Part shown: positions 26,256-34,573 of the stretch, in pieces
Position numbering within the stretch: position 1 is the first letter of the stretch
Layout: every line of letters starts with the position of its first letter
Assembly (NCBI GenBank): GCA_021774335.1
Contig: JAJFJD010000020.1
Coordinates: forward strand, 124,001 to 188,000
From: Alphaproteobacteria bacterium
GTDB lineage: Bacteria; Pseudomonadota; Alphaproteobacteria; UBA8366
Direction of reading: 5' to 3'
DNA: 64,000 bases
Position numbers and translations under genes: made by a program
Notes under the pieces: generated by a model
What the model saw: the letters and a program-made list of their open reading frames with translations, nothing else
Told to the model about the DNA's origin: nothing
Database searches by the model: none

Positions 26256-26281
26256 GGAAAGGCGGCTACGGCCGCCTTTCC
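26256..26281. terminator. Bidirectional stem-loop terminator
   Basis: An 11-bp perfect stem (26256-26266 with 26271-26281) with a TACG loop sits between the convergent fused permease gene and the MmgE/PrpD gene, five bases from the latter's stop. A-rich and T-rich stem bases suit termination from both sides. Confidence 0.7.
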
Positions 26282-26286
26282 TGCAT

Positions 26287-27648
26287 TTAGGCTATTAATA
26301 ACGGCTGCAGGGCGCGCGCATTGTCCAGCGCCTCGATCGACCAAATCTGATCGATCAACGACCGGCTGCGATCGTTGCCCAGAATCGGCGCCATTAGGTC
26401 ATGCGCCTTCCGGTCGACTTCCGCCCGCTCCATCGGATTGTCGGGGGTGCCACGGACAGCGTCCTGCGTTTCCGTCAATGACCGTCCGTCGGTCATCCTA
26501 ATCTCGACCTCAGCGGTCCGGCGTTCCCGGTCCGATTGCGCGATCAACTCGATACGGTCCCGCATCGCCTTTACGGCGGGATCGTCCATCCGCGCCTCGT
26601 CATGCGACGACGCGAAACTCACCGTGCCGTCCAACAACATAATGGCGACCATATGCTGGATACAGATATCCGGCATATGCCGATTATCGACAACGCTATG
26701 TTCCAGGTCCGATAGACGCAGCGATACACGGTCGACCGACTCCGGCACCACCTCGTTCTTGGCGAGGATCGCCTCGATACAATCCAGCGGTGCCTGGATC
26801 GGCGACCCCACCGACCATTTCTTGATGTTGGTCAGCATCACCTCAAACCGCGTGCCCAACCCATCGGTCAGTTCTTCCAGCTTGGGATTGTCGGAAAACG
26901 CGAAGAAGAAATTACGCGGACCGGAAAAGACATCATCCACGCCGGTAAAACCGCACTGCACCATCGTGGCGGAAGTCACGCCGTTCCGCCCTGCCATGCC
27001 GCCAAAATCAAAAGCCTTTTCGATATGATCCAGGTCACGCTGCCAGCAATTCACACCGGACGCCTGTTGCGCGGTGTAGGACAGCATCCAGCGCATCTGA
27101 TCGGCATTGAGGCGCGCCAAGACGGCGGCCGATGCCGCCGCGCCGAACAGCGGGGCGAACGTATGGGTGCTGTGCCCGGCGTCGTAGAAGCGGTGCGTAT
27201 CCAATGAAAAACTAATTCGCGCACCGATGTCGTAGCCGAGGACGACCGACCGCAGCAACGCCTCACCGGAAGCCTGCTCCCGTTCCGCCATGGCGAGTGC
27301 CGCCGGCACGACACCGCATCCGAGATGACTGCGTGACGCCTTATGCGAATCATCCGTTTCGTCCGCATGCGAGAGCATCCCGTTCGCTAACGCCGCGTTC
27401 ACCGCCGTGGTCATGATCCTGCTGCCGACAACGACAGCCTCTTCGGTACCGCCGAGGGTCGCAGCGTAGCGCAAGGTCATTTCGCCGGGATGGAGCCGCG
27501 AGCCGGACACCATCGCCGCAATCGTATCCAGAAGATGCTGCTTTCCTTTCTCTGCGACTTCATCGGGCACCGGGCGCGACAATGCATCGGCGAGATAGGC
27601 GCAGAGATCGCGCATGGGTGGGCTGATCTCGGTCGCTGGATCGTTCAT
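26287..27648 (-). CDS. MmgE/PrpD family protein (second of three)
   Basis: This 453-residue protein has the family's helical domain with LLDTIAAMVSGSRLHPGEM and LANGMLSHADETDDSHKAS, where the acidic cluster lines the active site. RFYDAGHSTHTFAPLFGAAA and the C-terminal alpha/beta lid follow. It is distinct from the other two MmgE/PrpD proteins of the window. It lies 24 bases downstream of the third copy on the same strand, so they probably form a two-gene operon, perhaps a pair with different substrate stereochemistry or a heteromer. Substrate is unknown. Confidence 0.85.
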   Translation of the reverse strand: MNDPATEISPPMRDLCAYLADALSRPVPDEVAEKGKQHLLDTIAAMVSGSRLHPGEMTLRYAATLGGTEEAVVVGSRIMTTAVNAALANGMLSHADETDDSHKASRSHLGCGVVPAALAMAEREQASGEALLRSVVLGYDIGARISFSLDTHRFYDAGHSTHTFAPLFGAAASAAVLARLNADQMRWMLSYTAQQASGVNCWQRDLDHIEKAFDFGGMAGRNGVTSATMVQCGFTGVDDVFSGPRNFFFAFSDNPKLEELTDGLGTRFEVMLTNIKKWSVGSPIQAPLDCIEAILAKNEVVPESVDRVSLRLSDLEHSVVDNRHMPDICIQHMVAIMLLDGTVSFASSHDEARMDDPAVKAMRDRIELIAQSDRERRTAEVEIRMTDGRSLTETQDAVRGTPDNPMERAEVDRKAHDLMAPILGNDRSRSLIDQIWSIEALDNARALQPLLIA

Positions 27649-27672
27649 GAGCCTGAAATATCCTTCCGAAAC

Positions 27673-29079
27673 TTAATCGCCGACTCTCAACCGATCGATG
27701 AACGGGTGCACCGAATCCGCGGTATCAAGCGCCCAAACCCGTTCCAGCACGTCCTTAGCCGCAACTTGACCAAGCACCGGCGCGGCCAGCCCAAGAAATT
27801 TCTCTTGCAGCCGGTCGTCGGTTAGCTGATTCGTCGCGGAGCCGAGCGGTTCGTCAACCTGCTTGGTGAAGGACCGCCCGTCGACGGTCCGAAGTTCGAC
27901 GCGCGCCGGCCGCTTTTCCGGATAGGTCGCGTCCAGCGCATCGTCGGCCGCGACCCGCACCTTGTCGCAATGGCGCAAGACCGACTCGTCACGCCGGCCA
28001 GCCTCCCAAAAGTGCGACAGCACCACCGACCGGTGCTGGATCGCCGCTGCCAGGATGAAGGGATAACTCATCTGCGCGGTCGTCATCTCGCTCCAGCCGA
28101 TGATGCCATGGGTCGCCGCCACCCGATAGGTCGCGACATCGATCGACGCCACGTCATCCGGCGCGAGATCGTTGTCGATCAAGATGTCGAGAACGGCATC
28201 GATGCCCGGATGGAGATGACGGCAGCAAGCATATGGCTTCACATAGCAATCGGCGATGGCGAAACGGGAATTCGTCTGACCACCGGCCTGGAAGATATCG
28301 GCATCGGCTCCCACAGCGTCGTCGCCGGCGAATGCGTGGAAAAAGCCACTGGGAATCTCCAACACATCCGGCGCACCCTGATGACCCTTCGCAGCCAGAA
28401 GTGCTGACAGAATCCCGTCCCGCGCCGCCAAACCCGGATGAATGCGTTTAACGTCTCCGCCGTCCACATAGCTGCGAATACCCGATGAGCTGCTGGCGGC
28501 CAATCCGAACGCGTTTTCGAGCGTATCGGCGTCGAAACCCTTGAGCACAGCCGTGACCGTGGCAGCGGCAAACACACCGACCGTCGATGTGTTGTGGAAC
28601 CCGCGCCAACGGGGCTTTGGGTGGACGAGCGCGGCGATGCGCGCTGCGACTTCATACCCTGCCACGATCGAGGTCAGAAACCGTTGACCGCTGGGATTGA
28701 CGGTCGCGGCGACGGCAAGCGCCGTCGGGATCACCACGCATCCGGGGTGCACGGAACCCGGCCGAAATCCGTCGTCGAGTTCCAGACCGTGACATCCGGT
28801 TCCCATCAGAAAGGCCGCCGACAACATGTCGGCCCGAAGACCGGTGCCGGCGACGGGCACGTCGCCCGATACGCCGACGTCGGAAAGCGTTTCGGCAGCG
28901 ATGCGGGCGACATCTTCTTGGCTACCGGCGACGCAAACCCCGATAGAGTCCAACGTATGCGCCCGCGTTCGGGCGAGCGTCACGGGGTCAATATCGTCGA
29001 AACGAAGGTCAGCCGCCCAGCGGCAAAGTGCTTTGGTAGGCCCAATTTTGTCTTGTAATACGGCGTGCTGCACGCTCAT
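27673..29079 (-). CDS. MmgE/PrpD family protein (third of three)
   Basis: The ATG at 29079 (MSVQHAVLQDKIGPTKALCRWA), preceded by AAAGGGA, is preferred over the longer open frame from 29205. The 468-residue protein has HTLDSIGVCVAGSQEDV, MGTGCHGLELDDGFRPGSVH and WRGFHNTSTVGVFAAATVTA, all family landmarks. It is the first gene of a minus-strand pair with the second copy. It is divergent from the CapA-like gene across about 200 bases. The reaction is presumably dehydration, decarboxylation or isomerisation of a carboxylate, by family. Confidence 0.84.
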   Translation of the reverse strand: MSVQHAVLQDKIGPTKALCRWAADLRFDDIDPVTLARTRAHTLDSIGVCVAGSQEDVARIAAETLSDVGVSGDVPVAGTGLRADMLSAAFLMGTGCHGLELDDGFRPGSVHPGCVVIPTALAVAATVNPSGQRFLTSIVAGYEVAARIAALVHPKPRWRGFHNTSTVGVFAAATVTAVLKGFDADTLENAFGLAASSSSGIRSYVDGGDVKRIHPGLAARDGILSALLAAKGHQGAPDVLEIPSGFFHAFAGDDAVGADADIFQAGGQTNSRFAIADCYVKPYACCRHLHPGIDAVLDILIDNDLAPDDVASIDVATYRVAATHGIIGWSEMTTAQMSYPFILAAAIQHRSVVLSHFWEAGRRDESVLRHCDKVRVAADDALDATYPEKRPARVELRTVDGRSFTKQVDEPLGSATNQLTDDRLQEKFLGLAAPVLGQVAAKDVLERVWALDTADSVHPFIDRLRVGD

Positions 29080-29286
29080 GACGCATCCCTTTCGGCGTCC
29101 GGCTGCACTCTCGGAGGGCGGTCGAAGACCGCAAACCATCCGGTGACCGCAGCAGCCGATTCGCCCCGATTTGGTGTGGTTCCGTGAACGCGGATATGAT
29201 GGCACGGTGCCGGATAACCGCGCAAATCAGCGCGTGAAGCGGAATAAATTGCGGCCACAAGAGATTTCTAGAGAGGACCCATCGCG

Positions 29287-30318
29287 ATGCAGCAAAAATT
29301 GATACTGGTCGGCGACATCAATCTATTGGGCGTTTCCGATCCCACCATTCCATTCGCCAAGATAAAGGATACGCTGCATGCTGCCGATGTGGTGTTCGCC
29401 AATCTCGAGTGCTGCTTTTACGAGCCTGCCTCGGAACGCTCCGTAGAGGACGAGGGCTTCTACGCCCCGATGGCGACGGTCGAGGCGCTCAACATTGCCG
29501 GGGTCCACGGGATCGGCAATGCGAACAACGTCAATTTCGGCGCACCGGCGATCCGGGCGTCCCTAAAGGCCTTGGACGGCGCCGGCGTGCCGCATTGCGG
29601 CGCCGGCATCAACCGGGAGGCTGCCGCCCAGCCGATCATTATCGAGCGGGATGGTGTGCGATACGGCTTCCTGCAACGCAGTTCTGTATTCCACTCCCAT
29701 GGTCACCAAGCGACCGACGATTATCCCGGGATTGCGACACTCCAGGCCCATACCGCCTACCGCACACCGATCGAGAATCTCAGAACTCTGACCCGCCCAG
29801 GCATGCCGCCGGAAATCATCACATGGGCCGAACCCGAGGCCCTGGACCAGTTCCGTTCGGATATCGCCGCGCTTCGGCAAAAGGCTGACATCGTCGTCGC
29901 CAGCAACCATTGGGGATTGGACCGGGAGATCCTGCAATACCAACGCGAGATCGCTCATGCGGCAATCGACGCCGGCGCCGACATCGTCATGGGGCATGGC
30001 CCGCATATCCCATTGGCAATGGAGGTCTACAACGAGAAACCGGTGTTCTACGGAGTCGGCAGTTTCTCCTTCGAGACCGGGCACCGGGCACAAAAGCATC
30101 CGGATTGGATCGGGCTCATGGTCGACGTGTCGGTCACGGATGGGTCGATCGACCAGGCGGCCTTTTCCTTCGTCCGGCACAACGCCAAGAACGAGACGAT
30201 CCAGCGCAGCATGCGGGACGAAACGGCGGAATTCGAAACGCTGCGCGCCAGCTCCGCCGACCTCGGCGTCACGTTAGAATTGGACGGCGACCGCGCGATC
30301 GTCTGGTCCAAAAGCTGA
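29287..30318 (+). CDS. CapA-family metallophosphatase-like protein
   Basis: This 343-residue protein has the CapA/PgsA layout: a first metal site in LVGDINLLG (Asp10), VVFANLE (about 36-41), the VVASNHWGLD motif (about residue 200) and GADIVMGHGPHIPLAME (about 232). There is no signal peptide or membrane anchor, unlike CapA of poly-gamma-glutamate capsule systems. It therefore more likely acts in the cytoplasm on an unknown phosphoester or similar. It is divergent from an MmgE/PrpD gene and stands at the boundary between the catabolic and polysaccharide regions. Confidence 0.83.
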   Translation: MQQKLILVGDINLLGVSDPTIPFAKIKDTLHAADVVFANLECCFYEPASERSVEDEGFYAPMATVEALNIAGVHGIGNANNVNFGAPAIRASLKALDGAGVPHCGAGINREAAAQPIIIERDGVRYGFLQRSSVFHSHGHQATDDYPGIATLQAHTAYRTPIENLRTLTRPGMPPEIITWAEPEALDQFRSDIAALRQKADIVVASNHWGLDREILQYQREIAHAAIDAGADIVMGHGPHIPLAMEVYNEKPVFYGVGSFSFETGHRAQKHPDWIGLMVDVSVTDGSIDQAAFSFVRHNAKNETIQRSMRDETAEFETLRASSADLGVTLELDGDRAIVWSKS

Positions 30319-30348
30319 ACGCCGAACCGCAATTAAGCGATCCGGCGT
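30319..30348. terminator. Terminator-like stem-loop between convergent genes
   Basis: ACGCCG (30319-30324) pairs with CGGCGT (30343-30348). An inner CGC/GCG pair surrounds an AATTAA loop. It starts at the base after the capA-like stop codon and could also serve the convergent receiver-like gene ending at 30383. Confidence 0.4.
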
Positions 30349-30382
30349 CCGTGCCTCACGAGGGAGTAATGTGATAGGCGTC

Positions 30383-30979
30383 TTAGGAGTGGAGCGTATG
30401 CTCAGACACGCTGCTGATGCGCGACATCCTTGATTTACAGCCTGAGCAGATCCGGTTGGCACGCCGGTCTTCCGTCTCAAAGGGCTGACTGCAGGTCATG
30501 CAGGGGATGACGTCGCCTTTCGGCTCCGCACCTTGCGCCGCGGCGCTGCGTCCGGCCTCGGTCGACCGTTCGCGCGTTGTCCGGGGAATATCGGTCGGCA
30601 GCACTTTCTCACCGATCATCACAAGTTCAAGGCAGTGCAGCAGCGCCTTGAAGGAAACCTGTTTCCGCAACAGGGCGCTCGCTTCATAGTCCTCGCAGAT
30701 CGTCAGCCAGTCACCGTCCCGCTCATCGCTGAAGGAAACGATGCCCACACCCGGCAGATTGCTGTTGAGGTAACGAAGCTGGTCGGCAGCCGTATCTAAT
30801 TCGCGCGCCAGGTCAATAAGGACCAGAACCGGCGTATCGGCCGGCGACATCGTCGGGTCCAGTTCGCGCTGGTCGGCGACACTGGCGGTCACCTTGTATC
30901 CGTTCTCTTCCAACAGAGCCTTTAGGCCTTCGCGAAAAAACTGGTCGCTGCTGACCAAGCCAACTGAGACACAATTCAT
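30383..30979 (-). CDS. Receiver-like domain protein with C-terminal four-cysteine zinc-finger-like tail
   Basis: This 198-residue protein has a response-regulator-type alpha/beta domain (residues 1-125). Strand 1 is SVGLVSSDQFF, the putative phospho-acceptor is Asp56 in VLVLIDLARE, and Lys106 in LLRKQVS lies at the usual switch position. The acidic pair that binds Mg2+ in true receivers is reduced to a single Asp (SSD). The C-terminus has Cys160-x2-Cys163-x14-Cys178-x2-Cys181, within an NRICSGCK sequence. That is a zinc-ribbon-like element in place of the LuxR-type helix-turn-helix found in NarL/FixJ regulators. It may be an adaptor or atypical regulator of the adjacent export genes. Function is not established. 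Confidence 0.7.
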   Translation of the reverse strand: MNCVSVGLVSSDQFFREGLKALLEENGYKVTASVADQRELDPTMSPADTPVLVLIDLARELDTAADQLRYLNSNLPGVGIVSFSDERDGDWLTICEDYEASALLRKQVSFKALLHCLELVMIGEKVLPTDIPRTTRERSTEAGRSAAAQGAEPKGDVIPCMTCSQPFETEDRRANRICSGCKSRMSRISSVSEHTLHS

Positions 30980-31293
30980 TTCGACACCCCTGAATTCGTT
31001 TTCTCGAAGCCAACGACCGTAGGTAGCATCCCCACTCCAACGGCCTCATCCCTTCGAATATGTACCTACTTTATCGGATGATCCGTTTGGGGTGTATTCA
31101 GATTTAGAGGTAATTAGGACGAATTTTAGATTACTGCTTTTGATCTAGTTTTGGGTCATAGATCCTATACTTTAGGAGTACCGCCATTAGGCTAGCAGCC
31201 GTCTAAGCCTTGATTTTACTGAGATTCAACGCCCTCTAACCATGGCCTAACGAGGCCAAACGAAAAGGCCCAATCAGCCTTTATGGTTAATGC
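30980..31293. other. Intergenic region upstream of the receiver-like gene
   Basis: These 314 bases separate two minus-strand genes and are relatively AT-rich. They presumably hold the promoter of the receiver-like gene. A short stem (AAAGGC 31264-31269 with GCCTTT 31277-31282) just after the ATP-grasp gene stop could be a weak minus-strand terminator. No coding frame is supported. Confidence 0.45.
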
Positions 31294-32250
31294 TCAGGAC
31301 GCCAATGCCGCGATACTGAACCGCTCCTTGGCAAAGACGACCCGGGCGGCGTCATCGGCGTGCGTTCCGACATGCGCATCGATGATGTCGAATCGGGGTT
31401 TGAGCCCCGCTTGATTGGCGATCTGGATGGCCAGCCCCGGCCGGGCATTAATTTCCAGAATGAGTGGCCCGAGATCCCGGTCGAGGACGATATCGATGCC
31501 TTGATAGCAAAGCTTGGTTAACTGCTGCGATTTTGCCGCGAGCAGCAGCATCTCGTCCCAATAGGGAATAGTTAGGTCCGAAACAGGGTTTCCCGTGTCC
31601 GGATGCTCGGAAACCATGCGGCTGTTCCAGACCCCAGACAGCGTCGTGCCCGTTCCCATATCGATGCCGGCGCCGATAGCCCCCTGATGGAGATTGGCCC
31701 GGCCCCGCGATTGGCGGGTCGGCAACCGTACCATCGCCATGGCCGGAACCCCGAGATATGTGATGATCCTGACATCGGGCACGCCCTGATACGCGATCTT
31801 TTCGAATAAAGGGTCGAAGCGAACCCGGTATTCAAACAAAGCCTTATCCGGTTGCCCGCCAAGGCTGTAGATACCCGCCAAGATCATGTGAACGTGGTAG
31901 CGGATATCGTCCAACGTCATGATCTCGCCGGACGCGAGCCGGTAGCGGTCACCCGACCGGCTGACGATAACCAGGATGCCGTCGCCGCCGCTGCCCTGAG
32001 CCGGTTTGATGACGAAATCATCCAATCCGGCGATACGGTCCGCGAGTTGCTTGATTTCATGGTTATTGCGAATGACGTCGTACAATTGCGGCACGGCGAG
32101 GCCCGCCGCCTTGGCGATTTCCTTGGTCAAAAGCTTGTCATCGACGGCCGGATAGTTTTCGCGGGCGTTGTTCGGCAGGATGTACTGGGCGTTGCGGGCA
32201 TTCAGTCCGACAATGCCCAGCTTCTTTAAGGCTTTGTATGTCTGCAGCAT
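31294..32250 (-). CDS. RimK-related ATP-grasp (alpha-L-glutamate ligase-like) protein
   Basis: The open frame extends far upstream, but that part only shadows the preceding gene; the ATG at 32250 overlaps its stop by one base (TGATG). The resulting 318-residue protein starts MLQTYKALKKLGIVGLNARN. It shows ATP-grasp landmarks: FVIKPAQGSGGDGILVI (nucleotide-binding lysine loop), PDVRIITYLGVP, and the metal-binding end LGPLILEINARPGL. Members of this RimK-like group join an amino acid or peptide to a carboxylate using ATP. In known gene neighbourhoods they occur with a membrane pseudo-transglutaminase and a retropepsin-like protease, exactly as here. The substrate is unknown. Confidence 0.86.
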   Translation of the reverse strand: MLQTYKALKKLGIVGLNARNAQYILPNNARENYPAVDDKLLTKEIAKAAGLAVPQLYDVIRNNHEIKQLADRIAGLDDFVIKPAQGSGGDGILVIVSRSGDRYRLASGEIMTLDDIRYHVHMILAGIYSLGGQPDKALFEYRVRFDPLFEKIAYQGVPDVRIITYLGVPAMAMVRLPTRQSRGRANLHQGAIGAGIDMGTGTTLSGVWNSRMVSEHPDTGNPVSDLTIPYWDEMLLLAAKSQQLTKLCYQGIDIVLDRDLGPLILEINARPGLAIQIANQAGLKPRFDIIDAHVGTHADDAARVVFAKERFSIAALAS

Positions 32251-33782
32251 CAGTTGGCCAGCTTGGCGAATTCCCGGAACCGCCAAAGCTCCATCAAACG
32301 GTACCCGCTGTAACGGCCGAGGAGGATCGATACCGCAAGCAGCACGATTAGGATCTCCGGATAGACAAAGAATAGATGCTCCAGAAAACTGATCGTCATG
32401 ACGAAATGGCAAAGCGAGGCCGCCATAAGACTGCCCAAACCTTGCTTCAATGCGGTCGCCGGCCCGTTCTCGTCCCAGACGATCGACATACGCTCGATCG
32501 TCATCGTGATGATCACAAGCGGGAACAGAGCGACAGACAATCCCCGATCGACGCCAAGCTTGTGCGTTAATACGCTGAGGAAAGTCATGAGAATGATCAC
32601 GACGATCAGCACGCAAGCCAGCCGCGGTACGACTAACAGCTTCAGATACTCCAGATAAACACGCACTAACAGACCGGCCCCGACCACGATCGTGAATAAG
32701 AAGAGGCCCCACAGCAGCGTAGTTTCTCGAAAGGAAAGGGCGATCAGCACCGGCATGAACGTTCCGAACATTACAACGCCAATGAGGTTGCGCAGCACTA
32801 CAAGGACCAAGACCCCAAGCGGCACCATTAGGATCACGCGAAAGACCTGTTGGACATCCAGCGGCAACGTAAACAGCGAGAATTCCAACAGGTTGCGTTC
32901 CATGAAGCTCAACGGCACCAAGGCCGATCGGCCGGCGGTTTCCGTCGCACGAGCGACCGTAACCAGCGTATCGATGGTGCCCATGATGTTCGTCTGGACG
33001 AAGGGCGCGTTGCCCCGCCACCACGGGAAATAGTTTTCCGGCAATCCGGGCTGCTCGGCGTTCGGACGATAGGGGCGCCAGAATCCGTCGCTATACGCCT
33101 CGATCCAATGGATGAAGCGAACGTTCCGCGCGCCGGGCACAAGGCGAACACCATGCACCACCCGGGCGGCAACGCCGGCCAGCGCAAGAACATCGACCGC
33201 CGCTCGTGCGACCTGCTCCTGCGAGTTTTGATTATCCAGCAGCACATCCACCCGGTCATCCGATCCGGCCATCTGGAGGCGTGCAAGGATCGCGAGGACG
33301 AGCGTCGGCGTGTCGGCCGACTTGGACTTCGCGGCGTCGAGGACCGACTGGGCCGCCAGCAACTTGGCGCCGACAAGACGGATTGTCGCCTCCGGCGGCG
33401 CCTCCTCCATCGCGATATACTCAGTCGACCGCGGCACGAGATGCGCCACAAAACTGGCGTAGAGCACCTGTTCGCCTAACGCGTCACGGATGGCAAAGAC
33501 CGACTGGCGATTCTCATCCTCGACCTGGGTGAAGAGTCCATAGCCGGGCGCCACGAAATTTTGATCGATGATCGCGAAACGGCCGGGGTTATTAGGATAC
33601 TGCAACACGACCTTTGTCGGCCCCATGCCGGCGCGGAAGGCGATACGCGTTTCGACCTGCCAGGTTTGCGACGACTCTTCAGGAGTCAGCGGCAGCCCCA
33701 ATCCGACATACTTGTATACGAAGATGGAGACCCCCAGCACCGCCAGCACAGCGGCGAGAAAATACGGATGGGTATTCTTCAT
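32250..33782 (-). CDS. Inactive transglutaminase-like domain fused to multi-helix membrane domain
   Basis: This 510-residue protein is read from the ATG at 33782, which overlaps the protease stop by four bases. One N-terminal helix (about residues 7-27) anchors a periplasmic domain of roughly 270 residues with a transglutaminase-like core (LALAGVAARVVHGVRLVPG, then HWIEAYSDGFWRPYRP). The catalytic Cys position lacks Cys and the Asp after the Trp is absent, although the His remains, so it should be inactive. The C-terminal 230 residues form about seven membrane helices. The arrangement matches the family described as inactive transglutaminase fused to seven transmembrane helices, thought to sense or present a substrate for the partner ATP-grasp enzyme. 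Confidence 0.87.
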   Translation of the reverse strand: MKNTHPYFLAAVLAVLGVSIFVYKYVGLGLPLTPEESSQTWQVETRIAFRAGMGPTKVVLQYPNNPGRFAIIDQNFVAPGYGLFTQVEDENRQSVFAIRDALGEQVLYASFVAHLVPRSTEYIAMEEAPPEATIRLVGAKLLAAQSVLDAAKSKSADTPTLVLAILARLQMAGSDDRVDVLLDNQNSQEQVARAAVDVLALAGVAARVVHGVRLVPGARNVRFIHWIEAYSDGFWRPYRPNAEQPGLPENYFPWWRGNAPFVQTNIMGTIDTLVTVARATETAGRSALVPLSFMERNLLEFSLFTLPLDVQQVFRVILMVPLGVLVLVVLRNLIGVVMFGTFMPVLIALSFRETTLLWGLFLFTIVVGAGLLVRVYLEYLKLLVVPRLACVLIVVIILMTFLSVLTHKLGVDRGLSVALFPLVIITMTIERMSIVWDENGPATALKQGLGSLMAASLCHFVMTISFLEHLFFVYPEILIVLLAVSILLGRYSGYRLMELWRFREFAKLAN

Positions 33783-34303
33783 CCTGTACCCGGCTTTTGT
33801 CCCCGGCAAATCGGCTCTTTGATAAATTCGCGCGACGGGTCGACTATCACTTTTCCTTTCATTGCGGACCGGCCAACGAGCAATGGATAATTCAAGTGCG
33901 ATCGCTTGGCGAGGTTAACCTCTACTTCCCGCAGTACGTTGCCTATACAGAGCGGCAGCATTACGACAGGACGAGGCGTCGTTTTCGTCGCCGACCGCTT
34001 GATCCAGGCAATGCGGAAGATAGGCCGTTCAAACGTCACGGTCCGGCCCTTCCTATTGGAGACGTTGAACCGGACCCATTTCTTCCCGCCGCGGGTGAAT
34101 TCGACGATATCGGCCGCATCGATGGACGTGTTCCTGGCCCCCGTATCCAATTTCGCTTCCATCAGCAAATCTTCAGGATGGATGCGGACCCGTTCAATCC
34201 AACCCATAACCGCAGGGTCGGCATTCAGCGCAGAGCCCGATCCCAAAAGCAAAATAGCAAGAGTCGGAAGCAGCAATAGCTTGTGGAACCGTCTGACTAG
34301 CAT
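33779..34303 (-). CDS. Retropepsin-like aspartyl protease associated with ATP-grasp ligase
   Basis: The ATG at 34303 gives 174 residues with a signal peptide (RRF start, leucine-rich core and cleavage near SALNA). The mature part has AKLDTGARNTS with the catalytic Asp53-Thr-Gly and the family's C-terminal YPLLVGRSAMKGKVIVDPS. Only one DTG motif is present, so it should dimerise as retropepsins do. Older annotations call this family an ATP-dependent zinc protease. It is the first gene of a three-gene overlapping operon and should act in the periplasm, next to the periplasmic domain of the following protein. Confidence 0.85.
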   Translation of the reverse strand: MLVRRFHKLLLLPTLAILLLGSGSALNADPAVMGWIERVRIHPEDLLMEAKLDTGARNTSIDAADIVEFTRGGKKWVRFNVSNRKGRTVTFERPIFRIAWIKRSATKTTPRPVVMLPLCIGNVLREVEVNLAKRSHLNYPLLVGRSAMKGKVIVDPSREFIKEPICRGQKPGTG

Positions 34304-34510
34304 GTCGGTATTCGGTAACCTCGGTGCAATTAATGGTTCGAATCGCAGCAATATTATCAGATGCCGCGGATAAATTCTCCTGGCAGCTACCACTTAAATA
34401 ACCGGAGGGAACTGTCAACCCCGCCCGGCATCATATGAATGGAACAATGCCGTGAACATATACAGGTAGGCAACACCGCTTAGAGCACATCGCGGCCGCA
34501 TACGGAATCG

Positions 34511-34540
34511 AAAAGACGGCGGATTAAATCCGCCGTCTTT
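34511..34540 (-). terminator. Rho-independent terminator of the Wzc-like gene
   Basis: A perfect 13-bp stem (34512-34524 with 34528-34540) with a TAA loop ends in a short T run when read on the minus strand. It lies 34 bases beyond the stop of the tyrosine-kinase gene and isolates it from the protease operon. Confidence 0.75.
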
Positions 34541-34573
34541 CGTCGTTTGGCTTTCCCGCCTGTGGGTCGAAGA

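Noticed and set aside
32251-33024. N-terminal extension of the ATP-grasp frame (258 codons)
   Set aside because: The extension reads through the upstream membrane-protein gene in another frame; family length and the TGATG overlap place the start at 32250.
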